From positions 54,331,924-54,395,923 of the forward strand of contig NC_068570.1 in assembly GCF_025698545.1 (NCBI RefSeq): 64,000 nucleotides of DNA. Direction: 5' to 3'. This document shows, one piece after another, positions 11,861-24,727 of the stretch. The notes beneath the pieces are model-generated. The model was not told the origin of the DNA and ran no database searches. It was given only the letters and a program-made list of their open reading frames with translations. This DNA is from Gossypium raimondii (Eukaryota > Streptophyta > Magnoliopsida > Malvales > Malvaceae). How positions within the stretch are numbered: the stretch's first letter is position 1; every line of letters starts with the position of its first letter. A program made the position numbers and the translations under genes.

Positions 11861-12853
11861 ATACCTATTTCATGTTCTTCGTCTATTCCCATGTTTGCCG
11901 GTGTGTTTTCTTATTGATTTCTTGGATTTATGCTCGGGAGGGGAACCGGGAAGAAAGAAGTTGGGTTTCTCTCCGTTTATTTGAGGCCTTGGTATTTGAT
12001 TGATCTAAGTAGAAGTGAATGTTGTAACAGGACTCTGTGCAAGATTTTTTATGCAATCCAAATTTGGCTCATTTCGAATGAATATTTTTATAAATAATAA
12101 AAATGTTAGATATACTACTTGGCAATAAAGAACCCTGTTCGCTATCATCATGTTGGAACTATGTTCACATAAGTTGTAATGTAAAGTTTTGAAAAATATG
12201 ACATTCTTTTTTTTTAACCTAAATTTAATATTTTCTCTTTTTTTATTAACCTTATGTGGTTTAGGTTTAGTTATGTGTTTTAAATTTAATTTTTATTCAT
12301 GTTTTTTTTCTTTTAGTTTTTCTCGATGATTTGGAAAAATAAGTTTTCTAAGTGTAGAATTTTCATTTATTAGTTTAGTATTTACTAAAGGTATTAACTC
12401 TAGGTGCTATAATAATATGTAAATTGATAGTTTAAGTCGAGGCATCACATTGAATATTTTCAACAAATATTACCACATTTTATGATTATTATTTAAAAAT
12501 AAATAATAGATTATGTTCGATCTCACTAGATAACTTAAATGGACATTGAAAAATAGTGTTTTGATATAATAATAAAATGGATTTAAGTCACTCTATTCAT
12601 ACAACCTATACCAATTGAATTTGTGAATTAAAACTTAAACATTTTTTTTTAAAATCAACCTAGATCTAATGTCATCGATAATATTGATTCATCGTGTAGT
12701 TAAACGGGTTCAATAAAAACTTTTAAATATTTTAATAATTATTTTATAATTTTTTAAAGTTGATCATAAAAAACTACCACCAAAAACTCGGATTCAACCT
12801 CTTACGTCGAACTCACGATTCGAAAGCAAACCCGAGTTCAACACATTCTGGAA
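11861..12853. other. Intergenic: LIM 3' UTR and AT-rich DNA
   Basis: The first 250 bp are the probable 3' UTR of the LIM gene; an AATAAT/ATAAAA-rich stretch near 12090-12105 could serve polyadenylation. The remainder is AT-rich with no gene that I can support. Confidence 0.45.
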
Positions 12854-15800
12854 ATGTCGAACTCACTCCCCGACCTCCATAGCCATCTCTCTCAGTAAGC
12901 TCTCTTTTCTCCTCGCTTTGCTTTCTTTTTCTCATTTAATTTAAACATTTCCGTTACTGTTTTTCAGATTAAGGAAGCCAATCCTCGACTCGCTCTCGAA
13001 AACGCCATATACTCCTCAAGAAACCTCAACAATCTCCCTAAAATCAACGCTCGAATCTCTTCTCTCAATTGAATCACCAGTCAAAGACTTTGCCTTAGCT
13101 TGCGCATTACTCTCCTCTTCTCGTTGTTCCACTCACGAGCTTCTCACATGGATCCCCAGCCAACTTTCGACCGCCGCGGAAATCGCCTTTTCCGACCTTT
13201 CCCAAGCTTACATCGACGCCCTTCCTGGCCATGAGAAGAGAAATTTGGCGGGGGAATTAATGCCGGAAATCTTACCAGTTTTGAAGGACAAGATTAAGGA
13301 GAGCTCGATTGACAAGAGTGATGAAACCGACGAATTTTCCGCAGCGTCGGCTAGGGCTCCCGTAGGTTTCGCCATTTTGGCTGCTTATCAATTTAGATGG
13401 TTTGTTTCTCAGGTATTTAACAAATTTTAAATTTAATGTTCTCAGATTCACATATTTCTTTCTTCTTTTTTTAATTTTTTAATTTTAACGTTTATCTGTG
13501 TACTCTTTTTTTTGTAGATTGAATATCCAGATTTGGGTAAAATGATAATTTTGGTTGTTCCTTGTGCGTTAACTTGTCTCGATCACTGGTCGCCGGAGGT
13601 GAAAGTAAGCGACTTCGTAATTTTAATTTTGTGATATATAAATTTAAGTGATATAAACTCTTGAAATTATTTTGGCATGGATTATGTTCAGGGGCAGGGG
13701 ATGATTAGCTTTATACATGTAGCAAAAAATGTGAAAGCAGTGGAGCTTGATTCGTATGGAGATGTGATTCTTGATGCTTGCTGCCAGAACATTGCTTCTG
13801 ATGATGAGATATGGCAATATGTTGTGGAGATGTCAGTGCTACTCGTTACTTGTATTCAAAGAGACAATCCCCGTAGTTTGTGGTATACATGCCTTCTTTG
13901 TTTCTTTAGCATCTTGATCGTATTTATTAACCAAGTTCAGTATGCTCTTATTACTCAAGTTAATTCCTGTAGCTTGTGTATAGTTATTTTCGTTGTCTCT
14001 TTAGCATTTTGACCTTGTTTCTTTGTCTATTAAGTGTCTTGATTGTGCTTGTTAACTAAGTTTAGCATGCTCATATGAAGCAAAATAATCAGTGGCTTGG
14101 GGTATATACTTGTTTTCTTCGTCACTTAAGCTTCTTGATTGTGTTTGTTAACTAAGTTTAGTATGTTCTGATGATGCTTAATCATCCTTGTAGCTTGCAG
14201 TATAATTGTTTTCTTTGTCTCTTTTATCATTTTGGTTGTGTTTGTTAACAAAATTTTATGTGCTCTTATGACACAACATAATCTCCATAACTCGTGGAAT
14301 ACTTGTTTTTTTCCCTCTCTTAATTATATTAGTTGGTTGATTTTAGTATGCTCTTATGATACGAGATCATCTCCATATCACGTGTTATACTTGTTTCCTT
14401 TTTATCCTCAGCACCTTGATTGTTTTCATTGAATAAGTTCAGCAAGCTCTTAATATGTTACAATTTCTCTTCACATAATTTTATAGGCAGGGGAAATTTT
14501 GTGCATGATAATGATGGAATGAATAATAGTGGACTCAAATGTCTTAACCGGGAACTATGATGAGAATGTTTATGTTGTGTCAATCGACCAATTGGGTTGC
14601 AAGAAGGGACTTTAGGGTCTGGGAATGAGGCTATATGCTTGGTCTTAGTCATGAAGTTCTTCTGCTTTTCACTTCAGAAGATTGATTGCTGGTTTTGATC
14701 AATTTCTGATCTTTTTCTTGTAATGTTAATTTAGCATCATTCTGCTGCTTTTGATTGTTGTTTCTTGATACTTGTAGCTGGCTTTTCTTCATTCACATCT
14801 CATATATGCTTCATAGTTTAGTTGCAGTTGTACTGGACTTAGTGTTGGCTAGTTTTAATTTTTCATTTGCCTTTTACATAGGTTTGAGAAGATGCTGAAT
14901 GAGATGTTGAGCCATTTGGAGCGGCAGCCAAGGAATAAGGAGCGACGTATTGCTTGGCTTAAACTTATTGAGCCAATCTTCAATTCTATTGGCCTTCTAA
15001 TATTAGCCCATATTAGGCGTATTTTCCCACTATTCTTTCAGTGGATGCATGTTGATGATGATGAAACTATTTTACTGGTAAGATTATTGCATATTCTTGC
15101 TCCTGCTTCAAATTAATATGTAATTAGCAGGTGCTGGCATCTTAGGGAAGTTAGGGGAATGAACTGGGAATGAATCTATCTTTTATACTCTCAATGTTCT
15201 GCAGGTTCTCAAACGAGTTCAAACAGTTGTCCGGTTAACATGGTTACGGCATACACCATACGTTGAAAGGTAAACTAAGTACCTATACCTCAGGTTTGCA
15301 CTTGATTTACACTTGGGTTGTTTTACTGTTCAATGGAACAAAATATTGGTTTTTTTCTAAAAATAATTTTTAATGGCGTATTAAGAAGCTTGTAATAACA
15401 CGGTGCTTAATGATGATTCAGATGATAAAAGAAAAAGCAAATAAAATGGATATTTTCTTAATGCTGTCTTATTTTAGGAATTTCAATCATTTGAAGCTTT
15501 TTTTGTGACTTGATAAAAGTCGTATAGGCTCGTTCTGATCCTTTGTTTGAAATTGTTCTATCAAACCCTGTTATTGTCCTCTTCCTTCAACATACGTTCG
15601 TTGTGAACTCCAGTTTGATGAGGATTCTATAAATTCACCAGTTAAAAACTGTGTCTTATTCTATTGACGCTACTTCCTGGCTTCTTTCTCAATGGTTTTC
15701 AACCTTGTTTGCATCCCCATTTTTCAGATTGCTAGATGAACTTGTGGTATTATTCAAAGAAGCAGCACTGAGAAAGGCACGTGAAACAATTCGAACTGAT

Positions 15801-16013
15801 ATTCGTAATCTACTAATCATGCTTCAGCAGTAAGTCACAGTCAAAATATGATGAGCATTTTCTAAACCATCTGCTTTCCCTGGCCCTAATCCTTGTTTTG
15901 TTCCTTGTAATTGCAGATGCAAAGGTCTACAGTTTGAAAAAGCCTGGAACAAGCACCAGGATGATCCCAACTTGACCTCCCTGGCTTGTAATCTATCAGC
16001 AAGCAGAGAATAG
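12854..16013 (+). CDS. ARM-repeat protein, TTI2-like, 407 aa, 8 exons
   Basis: Exons 12854-12894, 12968-13412, 13518-13604, 13692-13882, 14882-15077, 15205-15269, 15728-15829 and 15917-16013 sum to 1224 nt in one frame. The product is alpha-helical and Leu-rich: KDFALACALLSS, PDLGKMIILVVPCALTCLDHWSPEVK, QGMISFIHVAKNV, RIAWLKLIEPIFNSIGLL, FPLFFQWMHVDDDETILLVLKRVQTVVRLTW, then LLDELVVLFKEAALRKARETIR. From memory this is the plant family typified by At2g39910, related to TELO2-interacting protein 2. That protein works with TELO2 and TTI1 as a co-chaperone for PIKK kinases. The TTI2 assignment is moderate; membership of the plant ARM family is firmer. Intron 4 carries an expanded repeat built from its own donor region. 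Confidence 0.82.
13871..14452 (+). repeat. Intron 4 minisatellite, about 6 units of 90-120 bp
   Basis: Units begin near 13871, 13967, 14089, 14187, 14283 and 14371. Each has a version of GTAGCTTGTGGTATAC, then TTGTTT(T/C)CTTTGTCTCTT, TTGATTGTGTTTGTTAACTAAG, TTCAGTATGCTCTTATGA and a CAAxATAATC-like end. The first unit overlaps the end of exon 4 (CCGTAGTTTGTG|GTATAC), so the array starts at the authentic splice donor. Later copies have drifted (for example CTTGTGTATAG, CTTGCAGTATAA). Confidence 0.7.
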
Positions 16014-16962
16014 ACCCGATGTCAAGCCTAAAGAGGGAAGTGAACTTAAAAGGTAGAGGAGACAAAATCAAAGGCAGAGATGATTGAAATCGATGATTAA
16101 ACTGAGCCATAAAGTTGGAGATGATGTGGGATCCAGGTCAAGCCAAAAGAGGTAATAGAAATTGATGAAACTAAATCTCAAAGAAGCGAAGACACAGACT
16201 TGCACATAACCTTTTTTGTGTAAATCTCTGGAGTCTGGTCGGTGTCTAAGATTTAGGATGTGAAGATGTTATAGGAAATGGTAGGTTTAATGATATCATG
16301 CTTAGTGATAACATGCATACATGTAACCTTTGATACGAGCAAGAAAAAAAAAACACCACCATAGTTTTTATTACTTTGTGAACGTAAAGGATTAACAAAT
16401 TATGGATTCTTATCATCCTCATTGCATGACCATCGTTATGACATGAATACTTCTCTGAAAAGAAATGACATTCTCACATTGCATGGCCATCATACTTGTA
16501 GGAAGCGGTAGGTTTAATAATGCAGATTGTGGATACTCATCATACTCGCATTGCATGACAGTCATACATCCATAATTCCATACGTACAAAGACTATTTAA
16601 CACGATAAACAATAGAATGGTAAATTTTACGAGTTTTCTTTTCCATTAATTAATGAAATATGGGAAATCTAAACAATGTATAAAGACCAATTCTACAACC
16701 TTTTTTTCTCCTGAAAGAATGAACAGAAAATGGTATTTCCTCTAATTTTTGACTAAAATCCCGCAGCTGTTGCCGATACAAAAGAAAAAGCAGCTTCCCA
16801 GGTTTCCATGGGAAAATTATAGGAATCTATGGCGCAAAATCCGCAGCATACAAATCCGCAGCATTGTATGCTACCGAAACTTTGCCTCTTTGAACATTGT
16901 TGATATCCTTGCACTAAAATATATCACAATCACAACCAATACCGTAATCCCAGGATGATGTC
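16014..16962. other. Intergenic between convergent genes
   Basis: The two flanking genes converge here, so both 3' UTRs fall in this stretch. A loose duplication is visible: GGTAGGTTTAATxATG and CATTGCATGxCxxTCAT motifs occur around 16280-16440 and again around 16480-16565. No gene seen. Confidence 0.45.
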
Positions 16963-19157
16963 TCATTTGCTTCGTTTCTTGGCTTCACTGTAGAGTATAA
17001 CCCCGAAGACCGTGAGGGTATAACCGAGCATCCCAGTAACGGAAACTGGATTTCTAAAAATTAAAATCGAAACCACAACAGCTACAGCTCCTTTTGCGTT
17101 TCCTAGAACCTGCAAGAACAAATGTCACAGTATTTGATGTCTCTTGCATTTACTAGGAACTGCGTTTGTTATATGAACAACTGAAAGACGACGGGTGATA
17201 AGTGTACTTGTGTTAATTCGATTTCGTAAAAAAGTAACCATTGTAGTAACTATGATGCTAATAAACAACTAAAAGATGCATGCTATCATAATCATCACAG
17301 TTTGAAGCATTAAAGACCTCTAAATCACCGTCTTGTTCGAATCCATCCTTATTTTAATTTAACTCCATATCAGATAAAAGATTTAAAGAATCCATCCTTA
17401 TTTTTCAAAGAGAAGATGCGAAAGAAATGTAGTTAAACTCCTAAAAAGCTGACGCATGCCATACCTGCAAAGTTAGGGCGCTGGTGTGTTTCGTGACCAA
17501 AAAGTTGGTCAAATTCACAAAGTATGCTAATGCTGAATTGAATAGTAGATACCATATGATCTTGACATCATCTCGGGCAAGGGCAAGGGTTATACCCACC
17601 ACATTTTCCTCCATAATGAGTGTTGCCGGAAGTAGAAATACAACAGCTATCGGAGCCATGTAAAGGAGGAGGTTCATGGAATTCAGCTTCTCTCTAGAAA
17701 AAATAGAATTACAAGAAATTTTCAGTGACAATTCCCAGTCTCTGAACAAAAGCAAATATACGGAAAAAATTAAAAATTATGCCATCAACCATAAATGTCA
17801 ATGCCAAGGCATAAATATTCCTCACCCTTCGGATGAAAGCAAAATTCCTTGTAAAACTGACTTGAGAGCTCGTGCAGCCGTAGCTGAAATGCACATGATA
17901 AACCCAAATAGATGGAAACTCGGTTCACCCTATATGCAACAATAATGAAAAATAAGAATCCGGAAGCGGATTAAGCAAATGAAATACAACGTGATTAATG
18001 CAGAACACGATTTAAATCTATAAAACGTAAAATGGAAGAAATTTGAAGGGTTTTTTCAAATCAAGTAGAGGGGAAAATTCCAGCTATGTTACTTCGATTT
18101 TTCATTTTCTTTTCAAGTATCGGCGTCCAACACCTGTATTGAACAGGTATCCAAACATGGTACGAGGATAGGATCCTCTAACAACCTCCAAATACTTAAA
18201 AAAAAGAATTCACGTGTTGTACATACACCCATATCCAATAGTTAGACCTGAGTCCGAGTATCATTGAATTTCAGACTGCACACCAAAACATACAATATGT
18301 GAAATGCATGGGAAAATGAGGAAATAGAAAGTATATACACTAACCATTGATGAACCATAAACAACCAAGGTTTTCATATCAGAGTTAAAGACTTAATCAT
18401 CCATTCGAAACCAACAAAAGATGAAATACAATCCACGAACAATCATCATTGTTATCGACAAAACATCCAAATTATGCTAAAAAGTTGGGCATTTCCACAA
18501 GTTCCAATAGCAAAAAGAATCCAATTGTGAACAACACAAGCTACCATTTACAAAGTTATCAGACAAACCAATATAAATTTTAACATGGTAAAACAAACCC
18601 AATTTCCAATCAAATCTTCAATCAATCACATCAAACCAACAAAATAAAGCCAACCCATTCCACAAAGAAAGCTAAAAATTTGCTTAAAAAAAAAAAGAAG
18701 AGAGTAAAATACATACCCCACTGGCAATGATAACCCCAGTAACAACAGGGACTAGAGTAATATAAGTAAGCCAACCTTCCCTCTTCAATGTCATCAAGTA
18801 AGCGAAAACCGCAGTGAAAAACGGTGTCGTAGCACCGACAGCCTGATTGAAACTAACCGGCAAATACCTCAAAGAAATATTCCCAAACACCACCGATACG
18901 CAAAAGACTAAACTCAAAGTCGTGATCTTGAAAAACTGAACCCTAGATCGAATGGTCTGCATTGGAACCATCTTCATCCATGCAATTGCGATGTAGCTTA
19001 ACAAAGAACAAGCTGTCATGTGACACATGGTTAAGAAGATTGGGTATTTGAAACCGTAATTGCTTAGTAAATACTTGTTTAACAACAAGACACCTATGTT
19101 GGAAGAGTACCAGGCTGATACTAGCCCGATCGTGAACATTTTCGATTGGTTTTTCAT
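16963..19157 (-). CDS. Nucleotide-sugar transporter, UUAT1-like (TPT/NST family), 306 aa
   Basis: Four exons on the minus strand, in order 19157-18717, 17929-17826, 17693-17465 and 17109-16963 (921 nt with stop). The protein starts [20 protein letters not shown] and has about ten hydrophobic segments. Family signatures include [92 protein letters not shown] and a Lys/Arg-rich C-terminus (EAKKRSK). This is the plant clade of At5g04160 (UUAT1), At3g11320 and At5g05820, Golgi antiporters that import UDP-sugars (UDP-uronic acids for UUAT1) for cell-wall polysaccharide synthesis. The exact substrate cannot be told from sequence. The TPT/NST fold and length match the family without gaps. Confidence 0.9.
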
Positions 19158-19564
19158 GGTTTCTTTTTGGGTTTTGAGGATCTGGGTGTCTTAATTTAGA
19201 TGAAGAAAAAATGGGTTTTTAATAGAAAAGGAAATTGGGATTATCTGAAGATGGATCTGGGTGGAGCTTGGGAAATTATGGGTGTTTTTGGTGTGAAAAA
19301 TGGGTTCTTTTGAGATGATTTGATGGAACTAGCTCCCATGGATCTGATTCAAGTTTCTCATTACAATATCAATGAAACCCAGAGAGAAGAAAAATTAAAA
19401 GTTAAACTAAAAAAAAAAAAAGGACAGAAAAAGTAAAGCTTTAATGTTATGAAAATAGCTATGGATTGGCTGCCTCTCTGCAAAATTCTCTGAGAAAACG
19501 AAGAGAGATTAATAAAAGGATTATACAAGAGAGGAAGTAAACGCGTTTGTGTTATTATTTATTT

Positions 19565-19569
<5 letters not shown>

Positions 19570-19601
<32 letters not shown>
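19570..19601. repeat. TA microsatellite upstream of the transporter gene
   Basis: About 16 uninterrupted TA units some 410 bp upstream of the transporter ATG, after a purine-rich leader (19380-19530) that on the minus strand is a pyrimidine-rich 5' region. Confidence 0.85.
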
Positions 19602-19605
<4 letters not shown>

Positions 19606-20865
19606 CTTATTGATTGAATCAATGCAGGTAAGTTATTTTTGTTTTTGTTTTCATTTGTTTGGGTTTGCTAGAAAGGTCAAAGTGGTAGTGGGGAATGGAT
19701 GGTAGAAGTAGACTTGGAACAAGTTTGAAATTTTCTAGAGGGACTGAATTTTAAAAAATAAAAAAAACCGGCAAATGTTAATGTGATATCCATGAAAAAA
19801 AATGGACTTGATTGATTAATCCATAAATTAATTGCAACATGCATGCCTTTACTTATAATGTATTTATTATGTTTTACTTCTGTTGATATTATTGTTATTA
19901 TAAATATTATATAAAAGGAAGGATAAATATCAAATATATATATGATTTTTAGTTTAATGTGTAATTTGATATATGAACTTTGATTTAGTATAATTATACA
20001 TCTAAAACTTAAATCGTGATTCATATGTATACATGAAACTTTAATTTTGATTCAGTTGTACACATTTAAAGAAATGAATACATTCATTTATTTTCATATT
20101 GGATTTAATATAATTATTTATATAATACACCAACATAAAATAGTACTAATTTGATAATGTTGTTAGTGATTTATAAAATTGAATCAAATCAAAATTCTTT
20201 GTATAAAATTGCACAAAATCAAAGTTCATGTATAACTCGATATTTATCCATAAAAAAATAAAGATGATATGATTCAAACGTGCTTAAAGGAATATTATTT
20301 TTAATATATAAGAGAGGAGGTTTTATGACTAATTTAAGCACCGTATAAAAAAGTATTTATTAGGGTTAATGAACTCTTGGCATTCTTGATTAAGATAGAA
20401 GTATTGGATTTTTGAGTACTCATATTTGAGTTTCATAATGCACAGTTATGATGTGTGAGTTTTCGATCACAATAGGTACGTATACCATGGATGAATTTTG
20501 TTTTGTTATCTCATATTCTTTGTGTACAAACTTTGACTTTGAGGGGAAGTTTAGTTTACAAAATGTAAGAATTTTTTCGATGATATAATTATCGATGCAA
20601 AAGATTATTTAGAATGTTACTCGCACGTTTCAATCGTGTGCTATAATTAAATTGAATGCATCATTTGTACCTTCAATGATAATTGTAACTGTATTTGAAA
20701 TGTCAAAAAAAAAAAGCAATGTAGAATAATTCAATATACAATTTGATATATAAACTTTTAATTTGATACGATTATCTATATAAAATTTTAATTTAGATTA
20801 TATTATACACATTCAAAAATACACCCAAATAAAATTTATAATCCACACAAAATTTAAGTATAATT
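19602..20865. other. AT-rich intergenic DNA
   Basis: No gene. Phrases such as TTTAATTTGATTxxxTTxTACAC recur at about 19975-20050 and 20740-20815, suggesting decayed related repeats. Confidence 0.4.
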
Positions 20866-21505
20866 TTAAAATTTATCTAAAAATTATTTATTGAAATAAT
20901 ATATATGTAAGTGTACATATAAAGTTAGGTGAAGCTATCTTAATGTAGGTCATTTATTAACACATGTCCACTTGCATGCATTTTAGTTGACTAAAATCAC
21001 ATGCATGAACTGGACCAATAATATTTATGTCTTAATAACATGTCCAAAATACCGGAGCCGACACCCCATTTTCAGGTAAATTTGAAAAAAATGTCAATTT
21101 TTTAAAATAATTAATTTTTTTTCAAATACACCAAATTTTTAAACATTAATTTCATTATAAATTCTTATTATATTGACTTTTTAATATAATACCTAAAACT
21201 ATTCACAACCTTCCTTAATTTTTAAATAGAAATATAATATACTTAAGTACACTCAAACTCACAACTTTATGTACTGACAACAATGACGATACCAATTAAT
21301 CGAACTAAGACTCAACCAAAGCTTTTAGTCAAACTTAAATGCATGAAATGGACGTGTTATAAATAACCTACTTCGTTCCATTAAAACAGCTTCGCCTATC
21401 TTTATATGTACACTTACATATATCATATCAAGGGCATTAAAGATCTTCAGGTTAACTCAGAACTGTTATAAATGCTATTTCAATAAATAAATTTTTGGAT
21501 AATTT
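20866..21505. mobile_element. Decayed foldback (MITE-like) element
   Basis: The left arm (about 20866-21000) and right arm (about 21340-21505) are inverted copies. ATGTAAGTGTACATATAAAG at 20905 has its reverse complement at 21400-21421; TATTTATTGAAATA near 20885 has its reverse complement near 21480; the GTCCA...TGCATG end of the left arm (about 20965-20980) mirrors CATGAAATGGAC near 21342. The right arm has about 50 bp extra (about 21428-21477). The spacer includes a possible tRNA-derived fragment (21225-21320). Confidence 0.6.
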
Positions 21506-21659
21506 CTAATATTTTATAATCAAAATTAAATGTTTATTAATATTATACAGTTTTGTTATATAATTACATTTTATTATTTTATTTATATAAATAAAATAAT
21601 TATTAATTAAAATAAATGAATTAGAAACTTAAAAACAATATATTTACTAGAAATTTAAA

Positions 21660-21768
21660 AAAAAAATTTCAAACAACATGAAATAAAAAATATAAATGTG
21701 AGTAGGAAAAGAATTGAATCCGAAACAAAATTACTAACATTTAACCATCTGACCAACCAAAGAAGGTA
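21660..21768 (-). mobile_element. Possible tRNA-derived SINE fragment
   Basis: On the minus strand from about 21768 the sequence reads TTGGTCAGATGGTTAAATG (A-box-like) followed about 25 nt later by GTTTCGGATTCAATTC (B-box-like), as in the head of a plant SINE. The body is short and AT-rich. No target duplication was found, so this is tentative. Confidence 0.35.
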
Positions 21769-21990
21769 ATGAGTCAAGTAATTAAAGAAAACGCACTTTC
21801 GGACACATCAAAAAGAAACGCTTCCTACAAAACGCGTTTTTTGTTCCTCTCTACAAAATCAATCTATTTACCTAAATATCGGAAAAACCACCTATTTCCC
21901 CGTTATCTTCCAAAATCAGCATATATTGCTAATTTATGCCCCATTTTCAGTTCAATAAAATAATATATATATGGCTCAACGGTAACCTCC
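21769..21990 (+). other. Fragment related to the MULE/MAIN-like element ends
   Basis: Contains GAAAACGCACTTTCGGACAC and AACGCGTTTTTTGTTCCTCTCT. These are close to segments at 41020-41097 (AAAACGCGTC, GACGCGCTTTTTGTTTCTCTC) in the composite element at 40.9 kb. It is probably a truncated end of the same family. No coding sequence is visible. Confidence 0.45.
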
Positions 21991-23444
21991 AAACCAGAGA
22001 GGACAACGGTTCTAACTCCATGCAATGTCGAGTAATTTAACCTAACAGAAGAAAGAAGATGCTCAAGTAGAACAATCTTTGCTATTCAATTCCATAAATG
22101 ATTGATTACCAAAAACTTCAATCATCGAAAATTAATTACTGGAAAATCTTTGATAACCCTATCATCCTAATGAAGAAAAAAATGGCCTCAAAAACACACA
22201 ACATTTTGACAGACGGAGAGAAAAGATAGAATCACTCGAGTCATCGATCGAGCACCGGGCATTTAGACAACTGCAAAGAAAGAATAAAATTGCGAAATTA
22301 CAAGAGGACGAACAAGCATTTGTAGCTATAATATTATAGTTCAAAGAGGATAGTGTTAAAAAAAAAAAGTTACCTACATGTTTCCACTAGGTAGATTCCA
22401 TTTTGGTAGAACATCTCAATATCAGTATATAATAATAGGGCAAGCCTAATATGACGATCTAAATAACGAACTTAGGTAAAAAAAGATGAAAGGTCGTATC
22501 AACTGTAGCGACAAACAAGATTGGAAACACATAGTAGCTAAGTATGTTACTTGAATACAAATGTGAATTCAATAACAGTTTGTTCAAATTTTTTTAAGTT
22601 TTGCCATGTATTTGGTAGCTCTTATACCCACATCCGGTTATACATTGGACATCGGTGCTTCTAAATAATGAAGAGTTGGACACTGGTATGTTTTAACTTT
22701 TTAAAGTCTTTCCTCGCATTTGGAGGGTCCATTGAAGATTATATCCTTATCTATATTTATACAGAAATGCATTGGACATAGTACTTTAAAAAAAATGAAG
22801 AGTTGGACACGGAGTATGTTCGATTTTTTAATTGATCATATTTTTATTGCCCCATAACACAAGTACTTCAAGAAAATGATGAGTTGGAACACGAATGGTT
22901 AATTTTTTGAAGTTTTTCCATATATTTGGAGTGTCTTTAGAAGGATTATATCCTCGTACCTATATCCAGATAAGCATTGTACATGGATACATGTATAAAA
23001 ATGAAGTGTCAAAGCAACATAGGAAGCAACATAGGAAGCAACAAAAGCTACAGCATCAAAAAATCAGTAGAGCTGAATTATGTCATGCAGTCAATGTAGG
23101 GGTCTCATAATGAATAATCACAAGGACTTGAAAGTTGAAACAAGAAGAATATGTGAATCTTTACAGAAGTTAAAGTTTAAAATTGCAGACAGGGTCAAAG
23201 GGCTAAAAATGGAGATGAAAACTAAAACTGTCATAAAGACACAAGGAAGGAGCAATGAATTGATCTGACAATTAAAATGCAAAAAATTAACTTGTTCATC
23301 AAGTAGCTAATCTTCAGACAAAGTTAAACCATTAAACTGAACACAGGTTCCTCTCATACTACTGGAATTAAACAGATAAAAACGGAAAACTCATGAACCC
23401 ACAAAAAAACTAAGAAAGATCACAAACTGGAAGTCAACATTACC
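21991..23444. other. Region downstream of RPL35A with decayed tandem repeat
   Basis: Probable 3' UTR of RPL35A plus intergenic DNA. Within 22605-23010 three loose copies of a 110-200-bp unit occur, each with a (T)ATTTGGAGxxTC-like start, a TATxCCxxATxxTTATAC-like middle, CATTGGACAT and AATGAAGAGTTGGACAC. The same unit recurs in LIM-gene introns. A short AGGAAGCAACAT duplication lies at 23020-23042. No gene seen. Confidence 0.5.
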
Positions 23445-24647
23445 TTATATATTGCTGGGGTACATGAAGACTCGGACTCTATCTCCCTGCAACGGAATCA
23501 AAAGATACATATAAGATCAAACGTACAATATATAGAAAGAATGCCATTAGATAAAAACAATATAACATGCTTACCATAGATTTGGGGGGAAGATTAGACT
23601 TGAACTTAGCACGAACGACACCACTATTACCGTGAGGTCTAGTAACCTTTCCCCAAATGCAGCGATAGTGCGAGCCATTCTTCTTCACCTTAGCTTTGTA
23701 AATATACGCCATTCGCTTGCCGGCATACCAAGCTACTTCCTCCTTAGTGGTAACTCCCTCAATCTGGATCAATGAAGTGTTTGGATACTGGTTTGATTTT
23801 GACCTGACACCCACCACCCAAAACAAATTTAAGCAACAATCCAAATTTCAAAACAAACAAAACCAAATCCAAAAACAATATATACATTCATATACGCTAG
23901 AAGACCCTAAACCCTGATTTTGGTTGACAAAAGTAATTACTTTTTGTCCCCTGAAGCAATCCTAGATTTTCAATCACACTATTCCCCCAAACTGTAAATT
24001 CAGTCTACAAAAACTAGTTACTGGCCTGACTCTATAGAGCATAGCCAACAAAAACCTTACTTCTGCAAATAAATTTCCTGTTACTCAATTTCGTACCAAT
24101 TAAATCCGAAATGAAAACTCCAAAACCCGATGCTTAGCTCAAATAATTCATGTAATCATCCTCTCAAGGTGGCACCCAGAAAGTCCGGAATTTGAATCCA
24201 GAAGTCTACAATTCTTCCTATATCCAGACTATAACTCTCTCTCTTTTTTTTAATAAAAATGAATAATAATAAACCTTCAACTCCATTTTTGGCACATTAA
24301 CTCAGCTAAAATTTCTCATACATATAACTAAATATTCAAGTTCCTTAAGAAAATTCACTAATTCCACAAAAAAGGAACAGCTTAAAACCAACAGAACAAA
24401 AATACAATAAAGGCAATAAAAAAGGTTAAATTCTTATTACCTCTTGTAACCCAAGATAGTTCCTCTTACATAGAGTCTGCAATAAGGAAGTTAAAAAAAA
24501 TGGAAAAGGAAAAGATTGAATTAAATCTTAAAACTATATTCCATATCTCAAAATGTAAATTATAAAAAAATTAGGTTTTAAAAGAGAAAACGAAGAGATC
24601 AAATTCAAAGGGCACCTGACTCGCTCTCCTTGGCGTCCCTTCACCAT
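23445..24647 (-). CDS. RPL35A: 60S ribosomal protein eL33 (RPL35A), 112 aa
   Basis: Exons on the minus strand, in order 24647-24616, 24476-24441, 23803-23575 and 23486-23445, total 339 nt. The N-terminus is [20 protein letters not shown]. Exon 3 holds the eL33 signature: [27 protein letters not shown], the conserved [19 protein letters not shown] core and NLPPKSMG. The end is [10 protein letters not shown] followed by TAA. Plant RPL35A proteins are 112 aa, so the gene is full length. The product is a structural component of the cytosolic large ribosomal subunit. The first two exons are very short (32 and 36 nt). Telo-box and site II motifs upstream fit a translation-coordinated promoter. Confidence 0.96.
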
Positions 24648-24727
24648 TTTTTTCCCGATTCGGAAATCGAAGCTGATTCCTTTTGATTCCGATAACGGCG
24701 ACAGCAAGTGAGAAACACTACTTAGGA

